From Streptococcus sp. HF-1907 (lineage in GTDB: Bacteria > Bacillota > Bacilli > Lactobacillales > Streptococcaceae): a stretch of DNA of 64,000 nt. Below the pieces are notes generated by a model. It was not told where the DNA came from and ran no database searches. It saw nothing but the letters and a program-made list of their open reading frames with translations. Position numbers and translations under genes: made by a program. The DNA lies in assembly GCF_015594605.1 (NCBI RefSeq), contig NZ_JADNQT010000002.1, positions 1 to 64,000 of the forward strand. The letters are read 5' to 3'. Shown here piece after piece: positions 9,159-17,946 of the stretch; the stretch's first letter is position 1, and each line of letters begins with the position of its first letter.

Positions 9159-9938
9159 TTAAGAAAGTCTCTCTTCCTTAACATAGTCAATCGGCAACCA
9201 CTCTAGCACAGCTTCTAGCTGCTGATTCCAATAGTACCAATCGTGACTACCGTGGGACGTTCGATAGTCGATTAAGAGACCTTCTTTTCGTAAATCTGCC
9301 ACTGCTTCTTCATTAGCAGGGTAGAGAAAATCTTCGTAACCACACCAAGCAAAAAATTCGGTTTGTTTATCAGACTTCGCTGCCAGCCTTGTCAACAAAT
9401 GAGGCCTCAAATCCTCTTCTGACACACCACCAAAAATGCCAGACCAGTAAGCCTCTCTCTCCTTTGATAGCAAATCAGGATGATTTAGTTTTAAAGCACC
9501 TGAAAAGGCTGCCGCGTGTGAAAAGCGATTAGTTGATAAGGCAATCTTGTAGGCTCCGTAACCACCCATAGACACACCTGCAATAAAGGTTTTCTCGCGA
9601 TTTTTTGTCATGTTGGGAAAGAATCGTTGCAAAACCTGAGGTAATTCCTCAGCAATTGAACGAAAATAGGGCAAGTCATAAGCTGTGTCTGTGTACCAGG
9701 CTAAATCCGTTGACGGCATAACGACAATTAAATTAGTATGACGCAGGAGGCGTTCAATATCGGTACGTTTTTGGAAAGAATTTTCATTACCACCGCTACC
9801 ATGTAGAAGATAAAGAACTGGGATGTCTCGGTCATTGACCTGATTGTCATCAATTTCAAAAGCATCTGGATAGATAACATTGACCTGACGCTCCATGCGC
9901 AACAGTTTAGAATGGTACTCAATTTTAAAAAATGCCAT
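9159..9938 (-). CDS. estA: Tributyrin esterase (EstA family)
   Basis: A 259-residue alpha/beta-hydrolase of the esterase D type. The nucleophile elbow is [11 protein letters not shown] (Ser at about residue 124). A late GSHDWYYW supplies the His, and the acid is probably in the [12 protein letters not shown] region. The early segment [15 protein letters not shown] forms the oxyanion hole. Streptococcal and lactococcal EstA enzymes of this size cleave short-chain acyl esters. It is intracellular by lack of a signal peptide. It is separated from rnjB by a terminator. Confidence 0.85.
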   Translation of the reverse strand: MAFFKIEYHSKLLRMERQVNVIYPDAFEIDDNQVNDRDIPVLYLLHGSGGNENSFQKRTDIERLLRHTNLIVVMPSTDLAWYTDTAYDLPYFRSIAEELPQVLQRFFPNMTKNREKTFIAGVSMGGYGAYKIALSTNRFSHAAAFSGALKLNHPDLLSKEREAYWSGIFGGVSEEDLRPHLLTRLAAKSDKQTEFFAWCGYEDFLYPANEEAVADLRKEGLLIDYRTSHGSHDWYYWNQQLEAVLEWLPIDYVKEERLS

Positions 9939-9955
9939 GTGATTCTCCTTTAGTC

Positions 9956-9984
9956 AAAAAGGCTACCGCTAGGGTAACCTTTTT
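9956..9984. terminator. Terminator between rnjB and estA
   Basis: AAAAAGGCTACC and GGGTAACCTTTTT form a stem with a short loop and a T-run on both strands. It lies between the estA start and the rnjB stop, and on the minus strand it ends the estA transcript coming from the right. Confidence 0.75.
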
Positions 9985-9996
9985 CATGTGTATTGA

Positions 9997-11658
9997 TTAG
10001 CGAACTTCCATGACTACTGGAAGAATAGTTGGGCGACGTTTAGTTTGGTCAAAGAGGAACTTGCTCACTTCATCGCGAACAGAACCTTTCAATTCCCCCC
10101 AGTCAAAAGTGCCTTGTGCCAAGTAATTTTCAACAGTTGTATTAACCAGCTCAGCACTTTCACGCAAGATGTCACGGCTCTTCTTAACATAAACGAAGCC
10201 ACGTGTGCTGACCTTAGCGCGTGAAACAATTTTCTTTTCTTTCTTATTGACCGTGATAGCAACGATGAAAATGCCATCCTCCGACAAGACCTTGCGGTCA
10301 CGAAGAACAATATTGCCAACATCACCGATGGCATTACCGTCAATCATAACATCGCTCGCTGGAACAGCCCCACTATGGAAGAAGCCATCTTTTTCCAAAA
10401 TCATCACATCACCACGCTTGACGATGTAGATATTTTCTGGGAACATACCGACCTCTTCAGCCAAGGAAGCATGGGCCGCCAAATCACGATACTCTCCTTG
10501 GACAGGGAAGAGATATTTAGGACGAAGCAGGTTAAGCATCAACTGAAGGTCACGACCGTTAGCATGTCCTGACACGCGCAAGTTTTGCGTAATCAATTTG
10601 ACAGAACCACCTGCCTTGTAAATCAAGTTTTCAACACGGGCAACAACTGCTTCTTTAGCGATACTTGGCGTAGTAACGATGAAGACAAGGTCTCCTTCTT
10701 TAATTTGAACATAACGGTGACGACCAACAGCCATTTTTTGAAGACCATTGATTGGCTCACCCATACGACCAGTTTCCAAAATAATCAGCTCATGGTCTTC
10801 GAAGCGAGACATGTCTTTGGGCTTAATTAACAACTGGTCGTCTGCCAAATGGATACGTTTCATGCGAATAGCTGTACGGACAATATTTTCAATGTCAAAT
10901 CCAGTCAAAACGACACGACGTCCATGGTTTGCAGCAGCATCGAAAACTTGTTGGATACGAACTAAGTTTGAAGCGACAGCGGCAACCACGACACGACCTA
11001 AAGCATCACCGATGACATTATTGATTTCATCGCCAACTTCATATTCGCTGGCAGTTTGTTCTGTGCTACTTGCATTTGCCGAATCAGATAGGAGGGCAAG
11101 AACACCGTCGCTACCAATTTCAGTTAGGCGAGCAAGGTCTGTTTGATAATATTTGCGTGCAGCCTGGTCAAATTTAAAATCACCGGTGTAAACAATATTT
11201 CCCTGGTCAGTCCCAACAACAATCCCCATTGATTCTGGAATTGAGTGCGTTGTTTTGAAAAATGAGATAACGGCGTCCTGAAATTCGATTTCAGTTTCAC
11301 TGTCAATAACATGAAAATTGTTAAATTTCTTAACAGCCGTGCTATTTTTCACGAAAAGTTTTGCAAGCTCAATAGTAAGAGGCGACCCGAAAACTGGTAC
11401 CTTAACTTCAGCAATAATGTAAGGCAATGCTCCGATGGCATCTGCATGACCATGTGTTAGGAAAATTCCTTGCACACGGTCCTTATTTTCAATCAAATAG
11501 TCTAGATTTGGAATGACAACATCAACACCCAACTGCTCGTTTTCTGGGTATTTCAGACCAGCATCTAAGACAAAAATAGAATCATTAACTTCGACCACAT
11601 AAAGGTTCTTGCCGTTTTCACGCACACCACCTAAGGCCATGATTTTAATATCGCTCAT
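9997..11658 (-). CDS. rnjB: Ribonuclease J2
   Basis: A 553-residue metallo-beta-lactamase/beta-CASP ribonuclease with a C-terminal domain, acting in mRNA decay and 5' processing, usually in complex with RNase J1. The metal motif reads THGHADAIGALPY; in J1 it is HGHxDHIGG, so the second Asp-His pair is altered, as known for Firmicute J2 proteins with weak catalysis. SDSANAS and the HANGRDLQLML region of the beta-CASP fold are seen. The 200-base 5' region has a candidate extended -10 (TGATACAAT). It is a J2 rather than a J1, judged from this motif and the N-terminus (IKIMALGGVRENGKN). Confidence 0.9.
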   Translation of the reverse strand: MSDIKIMALGGVRENGKNLYVVEVNDSIFVLDAGLKYPENEQLGVDVVIPNLDYLIENKDRVQGIFLTHGHADAIGALPYIIAEVKVPVFGSPLTIELAKLFVKNSTAVKKFNNFHVIDSETEIEFQDAVISFFKTTHSIPESMGIVVGTDQGNIVYTGDFKFDQAARKYYQTDLARLTEIGSDGVLALLSDSANASSTEQTASEYEVGDEINNVIGDALGRVVVAAVASNLVRIQQVFDAAANHGRRVVLTGFDIENIVRTAIRMKRIHLADDQLLIKPKDMSRFEDHELIILETGRMGEPINGLQKMAVGRHRYVQIKEGDLVFIVTTPSIAKEAVVARVENLIYKAGGSVKLITQNLRVSGHANGRDLQLMLNLLRPKYLFPVQGEYRDLAAHASLAEEVGMFPENIYIVKRGDVMILEKDGFFHSGAVPASDVMIDGNAIGDVGNIVLRDRKVLSEDGIFIVAITVNKKEKKIVSRAKVSTRGFVYVKKSRDILRESAELVNTTVENYLAQGTFDWGELKGSVRDEVSKFLFDQTKRRPTILPVVMEVR

Positions 11659-11865
11659 GACGATTTTTCTCCTTGTAATTTTTATGGTAATAGCAGAGCT
11701 AGGCTCTGATTTTGAATACTTACGGTCCTTGTGGCGAACACAAGTCGAATTACAGCAACTCTATTGTATCATATTTTCAGAAAATATTCTCCTACTAGTC
11801 GTATGACCCTCAAAGAAAATCAAAAATCGAATAGTCTTATTAGGAACAACCCGATTTCCATATTA

Positions 11866-12354
11866 TTAACTAATATAGTCCATATTTTGAGGGACTACTG
11901 AAATATTTGAAAGTTCTAACAGTAGCTTTCCTTCTATTTTCAACGTCAGCCGTCGCTCACCGGACCCGATGATAAGTTCTGGCATATTGGTAATATCTTC
12001 ACTGGTCAAAATCTTCCAATCACTCGGAAGCCCAAAGGGAGAAAAGGCCCCAAATTCTTGATGCGTTATTTGCTCTGCCTCATTTTTATCCAAAAATTCC
12101 AAATCACGATAACCTAGATTTTTCTTGATGGTTTTTGTCACCACTTTTTTCTTAAAAGGGGCAAGTATCGCTAGGTAATCAACTTGCTTTCCCTTCTTTC
12201 CCTTGAAAAAGAGGGTATTGATGCCAAGTTCTTCTGGAAATTGATAGGTATCAACAATCTGTCTACCGTTAGTAAAACTATCATCGATTTCCATGATTGC
12301 AACTTTGTCGGTACAATTCAGATTCTCCAATACAACTTTCAAGCGTCTGTTCAA
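11866..12354 (-). CDS. YbaK/EbsC-type aminoacyl-tRNA deacylase-like protein, 5' end interrupted by an amber codon
   Basis: The 162-codon frame has YbaK/ProX editing-domain features: KKKVVTKTIKKNLGYRDLEF and HQEFGAFSPFGLPSD, matching the conserved basic segment and the G..SP.G loop. These proteins hydrolyse mischarged tRNA. The natural start is probably ATG 12396, two bases after the ATPase stop, but codon 13 of that frame is TAG (12358-12360). Translation could restart at TTG 12354, which has no ribosome-binding site. It may therefore be a pseudogene spanning 11866-12396, or make an N-terminally short protein. It is the last gene of the trpXYZ-like operon. Confidence 0.65.
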   Translation of the reverse strand: MNRRLKVVLENLNCTDKVAIMEIDDSFTNGRQIVDTYQFPEELGINTLFFKGKKGKQVDYLAILAPFKKKVVTKTIKKNLGYRDLEFLDKNEAEQITHQEFGAFSPFGLPSDWKILTSEDITNMPELIIGSGERRLTLKIEGKLLLELSNISVVPQNMDYIS

Positions 12355-12398
12355 AGGCTATTCTGCTCTATCTACTCTTACAAATTGATTTTTCATCG

Positions 12399-13157
12399 TT
12401 ATTCAAATAATTGATAATAATCCGCGATTTCCATTTTGGCTTTTTCAGCTTGGCTATAGTCTCGGATGATTTTTCCGTCCTTCATAACCAAGACGCGATT
12501 TCCATATTTTAAAGCATCTTCCATATGATGAGTAATCATCAAGGCAGTCAGTTGATCACCCTTGACAAAACTATCCGTTAATGCCATCAAGGACACGCTT
12601 GTTTTGGGGTCAAGCGCAGCCGTATGTTCATCCAAAAGCAACAATTCTGGACGCTGAAGCGTTGCCATGAGAAGACTAAGTGCTTGACGTTGACCACCAG
12701 ATAAAAGACCTGTCGGCGTATCAACATGCTTATCCAAACCGTTTCCAGTGCGTGCTAGTAAGGTCTTAAATTCATTTTTGAAGTGACCGATTCGTCTTGG
12801 AACCAAGCCACGACCTTGGCCACGATATTTGGCAATCAGCAGATTCTCTGCGACAGTCATCCGAGGAGCGGTTCCCATCTTAGGATCTTGGAAGACACGC
12901 GCCAAATATTTTGCACGACGCTCAGCTGTGAAGTTTGTAACATCTTCTCCCATGATGAAAATGCTACCGCTGGTTAACATTAGAGTCCCAGCAATCACAT
13001 TGAACAGGGTCGATTTACCAGCACCGTTGCCTCCGAGAATAGTAATAAAATCATGTTCATGGATGGTCAAATTAACATGGTCTAGAATGGTCTTAGTTTC
13101 GTCAAAACCGTTATTAACTTGAACAGTTGCATCTTTTAATTCAATAATTACTGTCAT
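12399..13157 (-). CDS. ABC transporter ATP-binding protein (TrpZ-like)
   Basis: A 252-residue ABC ATPase: Walker A GGNGAGKST (about 42-50), signature LLSGGQRQAL (about 153), Walker B LLLLDEHTAALD (about 175), and an H-loop MITHHMED. It starts 4 nt inside the end of the permease gene. With 13154-14023 and 14044-15039 it forms an importer of the TrpXYZ type (substrate-binding protein of the ABC_sub_bind family). The upstream leader peptide rich in Trp codons supports tryptophan as substrate; the assignment is by similarity and context. Confidence 0.88.
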   Translation of the reverse strand: MTVIIELKDATVQVNNGFDETKTILDHVNLTIHEHDFITILGGNGAGKSTLFNVIAGTLMLTSGSIFIMGEDVTNFTAERRAKYLARVFQDPKMGTAPRMTVAENLLIAKYRGQGRGLVPRRIGHFKNEFKTLLARTGNGLDKHVDTPTGLLSGGQRQALSLLMATLQRPELLLLDEHTAALDPKTSVSLMALTDSFVKGDQLTALMITHHMEDALKYGNRVLVMKDGKIIRDYSQAEKAKMEIADYYQLFE

Positions 13158-14023
13158 CGTGATAACCTCACTCCCTTGAAGATTTTTTCTTTAAGCACTG
13201 GCACCATTAGACAAATTGCCAAGACGATTGCGCTGAATAATTTGAGATAGTTGGTATTGAATCCGAGTGCAATGACACCTGTAATCAAGAATTGGTAGAA
13301 AATTGAACCAACGACAATCGCAATCAAACGTTCTAAAAGGGTCAAGTTGGTTGAATAGACTACCTCACCAATAATGATGCTAGCAAGTCCGATAACAATC
13401 ACACCAATCCCTTTTGAGACATCAGCGTAACCATCTTGTTGGCTGACCAAAGCACCTGATAAGGCAATCAAACCATTTGAAATAACCAATCCCATAACTT
13501 CCATGCGGTCGGTATTGATACCAAAACTTTTGGCCATATCGCTATTATCTCCCGTGGCAATATAAGCTTGCCCTAGACGTGTGTACAAGAAATAAATCAA
13601 GCAAGAAATCACAATAACAACAGCAATCAATCCCAGGATTAGGAGATTGACCTCGTCAGTGAATGGTAATAAATTTTTCAAGGTCTTACTGTCCAGCAGA
13701 CCAAGATTGGCACGTTTCATGACCATAAGCATGATAGAGTTACATGAGGTCATGACCAAAATTCCTGCTAGAAGTGTCGGAATTTTTCCTTTAGTGTACA
13801 AGAGACCAGTTGCTAAACCTGCCAAACAGCCTGCTAACATCCCCGCCAAAGTTGCTAGCAATGGATTGACACTGTGGTTCATGAGTGTGACCGCAACAGC
13901 GCCACCTAGTGGAAATGACCCTTCAGTTGTCATATCAGGAAAATTCAAAATACGAAAGGTTAGATAAATCCCTAAACCAAGAATCCCCCACAAGAGACCT
14001 TGTGATACCGATGAAATAATCAT
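13154..14023 (-). CDS. ABC transporter permease (TrpY-like)
   Basis: A 289-residue integral membrane protein with about eight hydrophobic segments, of the branched-chain amino-acid-type permease fold used with ABC_sub_bind lipoproteins (LIFRILNFPDMTTEGSFPLGGAV near the N-terminus is typical). It moves substrate delivered by the binding protein, driven by the neighbouring ATPase. It lies 20 nt after the binding-protein gene and overlaps the ATPase start by 4 nt. Confidence 0.88.
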   Translation of the reverse strand: MIISSVSQGLLWGILGLGIYLTFRILNFPDMTTEGSFPLGGAVAVTLMNHSVNPLLATLAGMLAGCLAGLATGLLYTKGKIPTLLAGILVMTSCNSIMLMVMKRANLGLLDSKTLKNLLPFTDEVNLLILGLIAVVIVISCLIYFLYTRLGQAYIATGDNSDMAKSFGINTDRMEVMGLVISNGLIALSGALVSQQDGYADVSKGIGVIVIGLASIIIGEVVYSTNLTLLERLIAIVVGSIFYQFLITGVIALGFNTNYLKLFSAIVLAICLMVPVLKEKIFKGVRLSR

Positions 14024-14043
14024 GTTAACTTCTCCCTAATTCA

Positions 14044-15039
14044 CTATTCTTTAACGGCAATGTCAGCTGATTTCAAAAGATCATCTGGTACTGTAATACC
14101 AAGTTCTTTGGCAGCTTTTAAGTTCAAAGTTGGTTTTCCAGTATCAATAACCTTGACTGGCACTTCTGAAACCTTGTTACCATTCAACAATTTAACAGCT
14201 TCTTTGGCTGTTTCAATACCAAGATCATATTGACTTTGAGCTATTGAAGCAATACTTCCTTGCTTGACCATTGTATCGACACTAGAGTAGACAGGAATTT
14301 TAGCTGCGGTAGCTAAATCAACGACTGTCGTAAAGGCGCTAGCAATGGTATTATCTTGAGGAACAAAGATTGCATCAACTTTACCAGTCATAACAGACAT
14401 GGTTGTTTTGATTTCGTTGGTTGATGGTACTGAATACTCGACAACATTTAGACCTGCTTGTTTAGCATATCTTTTAAATTCAGCAACTTGAGAAACCGAA
14501 TTATCCTCACTGCTGGCATATAAAACACCGATTGTTTTAGCATTTGGTGTCAATTGTTGAATTAACTCCACAGTCTGTTTAATTGGGACTTGGTTGGATA
14601 TTCCCGTAACATTTCCTTCAGGTTTTTTAATATTCTTGACCAACTTAGCACCTACTGGGTCTGAGATAGCTCCCATAATGACTGGTATTTTTGAACTGGC
14701 TGATGCTAAGCCTTGAGCTGCTGGAGTCGCAATCCCAATGACGACATCATTTTTAGCGTTAACCAGTTGTTTACTCATGGTTTGAATTTTACTTTGGTCG
14801 GCTTCCGCATTTAAAACAGTCAATTTGACATGCTTACCAGAATACCCTGCGTCTGCCAAACCATCTTCAACCCCTTTTTCAATCTCGTCTAGTGCCTCAT
14901 GGGTGACGTATTGTAAAATCCCTACCTTAACCACTTTATTTGCTTGCGTCGTTTTGGATTTCGACTGCTCACTAATCAAAGAGCCACAAACTAAAACTAC
15001 CAAAATAATTAATGTTCCAATTAGTCCTTTATTTTTCAT
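14044..15039 (-). CDS. trpX: ABC transporter substrate-binding protein (TrpX-like)
   Basis: A 331-residue exported binding protein with an N-terminal hydrophobic signal (residues 5-17) followed by Cys18; the lipobox VLVC lacks the usual small residue at -1. The mature part is a periplasmic-binding-fold protein of the ABC_sub_bind family (VKVGILQYVTHEALDEIEKG, DVVIGIATPAAQGLA, GNVTGISNQVPI). Streptococcal homologues are called TrpX and are linked to tryptophan or tyrosine uptake. The 5' leader carries a short peptide with two Trp codons and attenuator-like hairpins, which supports a tryptophan role. Confidence 0.85.
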   Translation of the reverse strand: MKNKGLIGTLIILVVLVCGSLISEQSKSKTTQANKVVKVGILQYVTHEALDEIEKGVEDGLADAGYSGKHVKLTVLNAEADQSKIQTMSKQLVNAKNDVVIGIATPAAQGLASASSKIPVIMGAISDPVGAKLVKNIKKPEGNVTGISNQVPIKQTVELIQQLTPNAKTIGVLYASSEDNSVSQVAEFKRYAKQAGLNVVEYSVPSTNEIKTTMSVMTGKVDAIFVPQDNTIASAFTTVVDLATAAKIPVYSSVDTMVKQGSIASIAQSQYDLGIETAKEAVKLLNGNKVSEVPVKVIDTGKPTLNLKAAKELGITVPDDLLKSADIAVKE

Positions 15040-15097
15040 TTTTTACTCCTAACATTTTTCTAATTTGATAATCTACCTAAAATCGGACTACTTACGT

Positions 15098-15223
15098 AAA
15101 AGAAAAGCGCTTGATAAATTGCTTTACCATGCGCTCCTATGTTTGTCAGACTAAAACTAGCGCATAGATACTTTTTGAAGTACTCCAAAAGTTGTATCTA
15201 TGCATACCATAAACACAACTTTT
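15098..15223 (-). promoter_or_regulatory. trpXYZ leader attenuator: alternating hairpins and terminator
   Basis: Reading the transcript 5' to 3' on the minus strand, four stems overlap in a chain. Alpha: AAAAGTTGT (15215-15223) with ACAACTTTT (15187-15195). Beta: GCATAGATAC (15194-15203) with GTATCTATGC (15162-15171). Gamma: ATGCGCT (15159-15165) with AGCGCAT (15129-15135). Delta: AGCGC (15131-15135) with GCGCT (15106-15110), with an inner stem closed by a GCAA tetraloop and a U-rich tail (15098-15106), a good intrinsic terminator. Alpha's 5' arm overlaps the leader stop codon. Ribosome position could set terminator or antiterminator (inference). Confidence 0.65.
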
Positions 15224-15266
15224 ACTTACGCCAGTTTTGCCAGTTTGTGAAAAATTGTGTTGTCAT
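15222..15266 (-). CDS. Tryptophan leader peptide
   Basis: A 14-codon frame, MTTQFFTNWQNWRK, with Trp codons at positions 9 and 12 (15240-15242 and 15231-15233). AAAGGAAG lies 9-10 nt before ATG 15266, and a promoter with consensus -10 lies upstream. It precedes a set of competing hairpins and the trpX gene. Two Trp in fourteen residues is far above background. Ribosome stalling on these codons would couple tryptophan supply to transcription of the transporter, as in classical amino-acid attenuators. No experimental support is claimed. Confidence 0.7.
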   Translation of the reverse strand: MTTQFFTNWQNWRK

Positions 15267-15298
15267 ATCTTCGTCTTCCTTTCTTGATATTTTCTTTA

Positions 15299-15326
15299 AT
15301 TATACACTAAATTCTGAAAATTGCAA
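15299..15326 (-). promoter_or_regulatory. Promoter of the trpXYZ leader
   Basis: -35 TTGCAA (15321-15326), 16-nt spacer, -10 TATAAT (15299-15304) on the minus strand, placing the start near 15292, about 26 nt before the leader-peptide ATG. Confidence 0.75.
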
Positions 15327-15368
15327 GCGATTCTGGAAATTTTTAAAAAATTATTTTACATAGGCATA

Positions 15369-15377
15369 TGGTATAAT
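15369..15377 (+). promoter_or_regulatory. Extended -10 promoter of rqcH
   Basis: TGGTATAAT at 15369-15377 is an extended -10 with a consensus hexamer; no good -35 is seen. It lies about 40 nt ahead of the ATG at 15418 and diverges from the trp leader promoter. Confidence 0.55.
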
Positions 15378-15417
15378 GGAAGGGCTATCGAATACAATTA
15401 GAAATAAGGAGGACAGC

Positions 15418-17067
15418 ATGTCTTTCGACGGATTTTTTTTACATCATTTAACTAAAGAATTGCAAGAGCAGGTTTTATTTGGGCGTATTCAAAAGGTTAA
15501 TCAGCCTTTTGAACGTGAAATGGTCTTGACTGTTCGTAATAATCGCAAGAATTATAAACTGCTACTCTCGGCTCACCCTATCTTTGGTCGCGTACAAGTT
15601 ACCGAAGCTGAGTTTCAAAACCCTCAAAAACCAAATACTTTTACCATGATTATGCGGAAATATTTGCAGGGTGCTGTCATCGAAGCTATTGAGCAGATTG
15701 AAAATGACCGTATTCTGGAAATCACTGTTTCCAACAAAAATGAAATTGGTGACCATATCAAGGCGACTCTGGTCGTGGAAATCATGGGTAAGCACAGCAA
15801 TATCATCTTGATTGATAAAAACGAAAGTAAGATTATTGAGTCCATCAAGCACGTCGGTTTCTCGCAAAACAGTTACCGCACTATTTTACCTGGGGCAACT
15901 TATATCGCACCACCTAAGACAGATGCTAAGAATCCCTTTGACATTGCCGACGAAAAGTTGTTTGAAATATTACAAACCCAAGATTTAGCGCCCAAATCAC
16001 TCCAAAAAATATTTCAAGGGTTGGGACGAGATACTGCAACCGAGTTGGCTGGTCAATTAAAAACTAATCGTTTGCAAGCCTTTCGTGACTTCTTTAACCG
16101 CCCCTTCTCTCCAAGTTTAACGGAAAAATCATTTTCAGCTGTGCCATTTTCAGATAGTGGACAAACCTTCGAAACTTTAGGAGAATTACTGGATTATTTC
16201 TACCAAGAAAAGGCTGAACGCGACCGCATTGCCCAACAGGCTAGCGACCTCATTCACCGTGTTCAAAACGAACTTGATAAGAATATTAAAAAACTTGGTA
16301 AGCAAGAGGAAGAGTTGTTGGCTACTGAGAATGCCGAAAAATTTCGCCAGAAAGGGGAATTGCTGACAACTTACTTGTCTATGGTTCCAAATGACCAAGA
16401 CCAAGTGACGCTTGATAATTACTACACCAATGAGCCTATCACGATTGCTCTTGACAAGGCTTTGACACCTAATCAGAATGCTCAAAAATATTTCAAGAAG
16501 TATCAAAAACTAAAAGAGGCTGTTAAGCACCTGAATGGTATTATTCAGGATACTAAGGATTCGATTGCCTACTTGGAATCTGTTGAAACAGCCCTTAATC
16601 ACGCTTCTATGGATGACATCGAGGATATCCGTGAAGAATTGGTAGAGACTGGCTTTATCAAGCGTCGCAGTCACGACAAGCGTCATAAGCGCAAAAAACC
16701 AGAACAATACTTGGCATCTGATGGAAAAACCATTATATTGGTGGGACGAAACAACCTTCAAAACGATGAATTGACTTTCAAAATGGCTAAAAAAGGAGAA
16801 CTTTGGTTCCATGCTAAGGATATTCCTGGTAGCCACGTTCTTATCCGAGATAACCTTAATCCAAGCGACGAGGTTAAGACTGATGCTGCTGAGTTAGCTG
16901 CCTATTATTCAAAAGCTCGTTTATCTAATCTCGTTCAAGTTGATATGATTGAAGCTAAAAAATTAAACAAGCCTACGGGTGCTAAACCAGGTTTTGTGAC
17001 CTACACAGGACAAAAGACGCTACGTGTTACACCAATAGCTGAAAAAATTGAAAGAATGAAAAAATAA
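15418..17067 (+). CDS. rqcH: Ribosome quality control protein RqcH / fibronectin-binding PavA-Fbp54 family
   Basis: A 549-residue NFACT protein. The N-terminal NFACT-N domain (about 1-270, starting MSFDGFFLHHL), a coiled-coil middle (about 275-410), and the NFACT-R domain (about 430-530, with GELWFHAKDIPGSHVLIR) are in the normal order. RqcH adds alanine tails to nascent chains on stalled 50S subunits; in streptococci the same protein was first described as the adhesin PavA/Fbp54. Start chosen at ATG 15418 because AAGGAGG lies 5 nt upstream; the in-frame codon at 15376 lies within the promoter. Confidence 0.93.
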   Translation: MSFDGFFLHHLTKELQEQVLFGRIQKVNQPFEREMVLTVRNNRKNYKLLLSAHPIFGRVQVTEAEFQNPQKPNTFTMIMRKYLQGAVIEAIEQIENDRILEITVSNKNEIGDHIKATLVVEIMGKHSNIILIDKNESKIIESIKHVGFSQNSYRTILPGATYIAPPKTDAKNPFDIADEKLFEILQTQDLAPKSLQKIFQGLGRDTATELAGQLKTNRLQAFRDFFNRPFSPSLTEKSFSAVPFSDSGQTFETLGELLDYFYQEKAERDRIAQQASDLIHRVQNELDKNIKKLGKQEEELLATENAEKFRQKGELLTTYLSMVPNDQDQVTLDNYYTNEPITIALDKALTPNQNAQKYFKKYQKLKEAVKHLNGIIQDTKDSIAYLESVETALNHASMDDIEDIREELVETGFIKRRSHDKRHKRKKPEQYLASDGKTIILVGRNNLQNDELTFKMAKKGELWFHAKDIPGSHVLIRDNLNPSDEVKTDAAELAAYYSKARLSNLVQVDMIEAKKLNKPTGAKPGFVTYTGQKTLRVTPIAEKIERMKK

Positions 17068-17079
17068 CCATGAAAAAAT

Positions 17080-17106
17080 CCTCGGAGATAATCTTCGAGG
17101 GTTTTT
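17080..17106 (+). terminator. Terminator of rqcH
   Basis: CCTCGGAGATAATCTTCGAGG (stem CCTCG/CGAGG extended by GAnnnTC) followed by GTTTTT. Confidence 0.85.
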
Positions 17107-17208
17107 GATATAGTTTGCTTTTGGTACGAAACGAGACGCAGACGGTACTTAAATACTGAAAAACAAACTAACGAAGTCATAAAATAGAAATCAGACAATT
17201 ATATTCGT

Positions 17209-17928
17209 TTATTCGCTTTTTTCAATATCTTCCTTCAATTCATTCATGTTGAATTTCGCAAACAAATATTTACGGTCTTGAACTGGGAAACGTTGATCAA
17301 GTTGGTCAACGGGTCCGACTTCAACAATGCCTTCATCAATGATATAGTCCATCACATGACCACCAAAAGTATGATCATCAGAGATAAAATGGAGATGATA
17401 ACCAGCTACACTAACACCGTGGAACATTTCTGGTGTCCAAATCCCAACAATAGTACCAGAAATATTTTCTTGAGTATATTCTGGTTGACGTGTCGCAACT
17501 TCCGCAAATTTTGTATCTGGTGTTGACCTTGGAATCATACGGACATGCATTTTAGCAAAATGCCCATGAATCTTGATTGAACGGAAAAGATTGACGCCAT
17601 CATAATAAGATTCGATACGCTCTGCTAATTCTTTATCAGTCATTGCATAGCGTTGTCTGAAGATGACCTCCGCTTGGTGAGGAACGACAGCTGCATAAGG
17701 AACTTTCACATCTGGAGACACCTCTACAACTGTCGGAACACCATCAGAACCTTTAGCTTGATAGGCTTTACCATCCAGGACAATCAGTTCCCCGTCGATA
17801 GAATCAAGTGTCCCGATACCAAGATCACCATGTTCTAACAGTTCACCAACTGTGAGTGTGCCACCATACAAACCGGCCATCAAGGCACTTAATGTATTGT
17901 ATTGAAAAAGTTTAATTGCTTCTGACAT
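17209..17928 (-). CDS. aldB: Alpha-acetolactate decarboxylase
   Basis: A 239-residue AldC/BudA-family enzyme converting alpha-acetolactate to acetoin plus CO2. The zinc-binding histidines appear in GYHLHFISDDHTFGGHV (about residues 175-195), with the helper motif KIHGHFAKMHVRMIPRS before it. Length is normal. The gene follows alsS by 18 nt, forming the two-step pyruvate-to-acetoin route that also pulls acetolactate away from branched-chain amino-acid synthesis. Confidence 0.95.
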   Translation of the reverse strand: MSEAIKLFQYNTLSALMAGLYGGTLTVGELLEHGDLGIGTLDSIDGELIVLDGKAYQAKGSDGVPTVVEVSPDVKVPYAAVVPHQAEVIFRQRYAMTDKELAERIESYYDGVNLFRSIKIHGHFAKMHVRMIPRSTPDTKFAEVATRQPEYTQENISGTIVGIWTPEMFHGVSVAGYHLHFISDDHTFGGHVMDYIIDEGIVEVGPVDQLDQRFPVQDRKYLFAKFNMNELKEDIEKSE

Positions 17929-17946
17929 AATTTCCTCTTTTAATGA

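Noticed and set aside
15040-15300. T-box riboswitch ahead of trpX
   Set aside because: The leader is too short for stem I, and the conserved T-box sequence (AGGGTGGNACCGCG) is not present.
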